The notes under the pieces: generated by a model | Told to the model about the DNA's origin: nothing | Database searches by the model: none | Seen by the model: only the letters and a program-made list of their open reading frames with translations | Assembly (NCBI GenBank): GCA_039921525.1 | Contig: JBDSBP010000088.1 | Location: 36,372 to 100,371, forward strand | Origin: JADCRZ01 sp039921525 | Lineage (GTDB): Bacteria > Bacteroidota > Bacteroidia > Chitinophagales > Chitinophagaceae | Reading direction: 5' to 3' | DNA length: 64,000 bases | Shown: positions 63,889 to 64,000 of the stretch, one piece after another | How positions within the stretch are numbered: position 1 is the stretch's first letter | How the letters are laid out: each line of letters starts with the position of its first letter | Translations under genes and position numbers: made by a program

Positions 63889-64000
63889 TTACTCGCTTAT
63901 TTTCCGAATCTGATCCCAAACGTGTTTTTCTTCTTTTTTGGTGGCGATCTCTTTGGTAAGAGCAATTTTATAATAATCCAGGGCTTTTGTTGTTTGGCCT
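63889..64000 (-). CDS. TPR-like protein, C-terminal end (cut by window edge)
   Basis: Open frame from the right edge to TAA at 63889-63891, about 36 codons: GQTTKALDYYKIALTKE then a charged helix and VWDQIRKISE. The pattern GQ--KALDYYK-AL is typical of a TPR unit. The rest is outside the window. Confidence 0.6.
   Translation of the reverse strand, partial: GQTTKALDYYKIALTKEIATKKEEKHVWDQIRKISE

Overview
The window looks like a chromosomal segment of a Bacteroidota bacterium, most likely a Chitinophagaceae-type soil or plant-associated organism. The grounds are a short primary sigma factor (285 aa), DUF3822, DUF4249 and DUF2027/Smr proteins, an M56/BlaR1-TonB fusion, a TonB-dependent receptor, the promoter type TANNTTTGC, moderate-to-low GC, and ECF-sigma and FucP-centred sugar genes. 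This assignment is inference from protein families; no 16S gene or database match was available.

Layout. 1-1025: 3' part of a Wadjet jetD gene cut by the window edge. 1063-6494 (minus): three-gene signalling operon, YfiR-like periplasmic protein, TonB-dependent receptor, hybrid histidine kinase. 7115-9680 (plus): TPR-AAA+ ATPase paired with a TPR membrane protein. 10211-12589: ECF sigma factor, membrane anti-sigma-like protein and a secreted protein. 12823-15563: ABC exporter, lipoprotein relic, macrodomain protein. 15875-28190 (minus): sugar-acid catabolism, with uxaC and uxaA, a zinc dehydrogenase, a pectin acetylesterase, and a set of genes that reconstructs the oxidative L-fucose route (FucP permease, mutarotase, two SDRs, fuconolactonase-like amidohydrolase, FAH-family hydrolase). 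In its middle, 19288-21003, lies a gene graveyard: fragments of uxaB, a LacI regulator, a rubredoxin protein and an esterase.

28597-63418 is mostly housekeeping: yceD-rpmF-plsX, rnpB (RNase P RNA, minus strand), a Smr protein, an amino-acid permease, a prenyl synthase, a SAM hydrolase with an export signal, RNase R, the overlapping lpxK/5-FCL/bioD/rsmD/DUF3822 string, a MATE transporter, folB, trxB, a DUF4249 lipoprotein, the primary sigma factor, a BlaI/BlaR1 pair with two operators, a purM-like gene, ribF, holA, a coiled-coil protein, a giant outer-membrane protein, an ABC-F ATPase, oligopeptidase B and a VOC protein. A TPR protein is cut by the right edge.

The most unusual signal is not a gene. 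About 20 of the roughly 27 intergenic gaps over 100 bp carry short tandem repeats with periods of 7 (sometimes 9 or 10) bases, in several sequence families (AGCYGAT, TTAACCA, ACCTCAC, AGCTCAT, TTCGTAA, TTTAAAG, AGCAGAATT). They usually occur as inverted pairs, one arm at each edge of the gap, and they very often start at, or include, the stop codon of the flanking gene. rnpB is bracketed by two such pairs. Four divergent promoter gaps lack them. A second hairpin family (GACTTCCGAAGTTT and its complement) occurs in two gaps. These look like an undescribed family of stop-codon-anchored intergenic elements, analogous in period to the heptameric STRR repeats of cyanobacteria.
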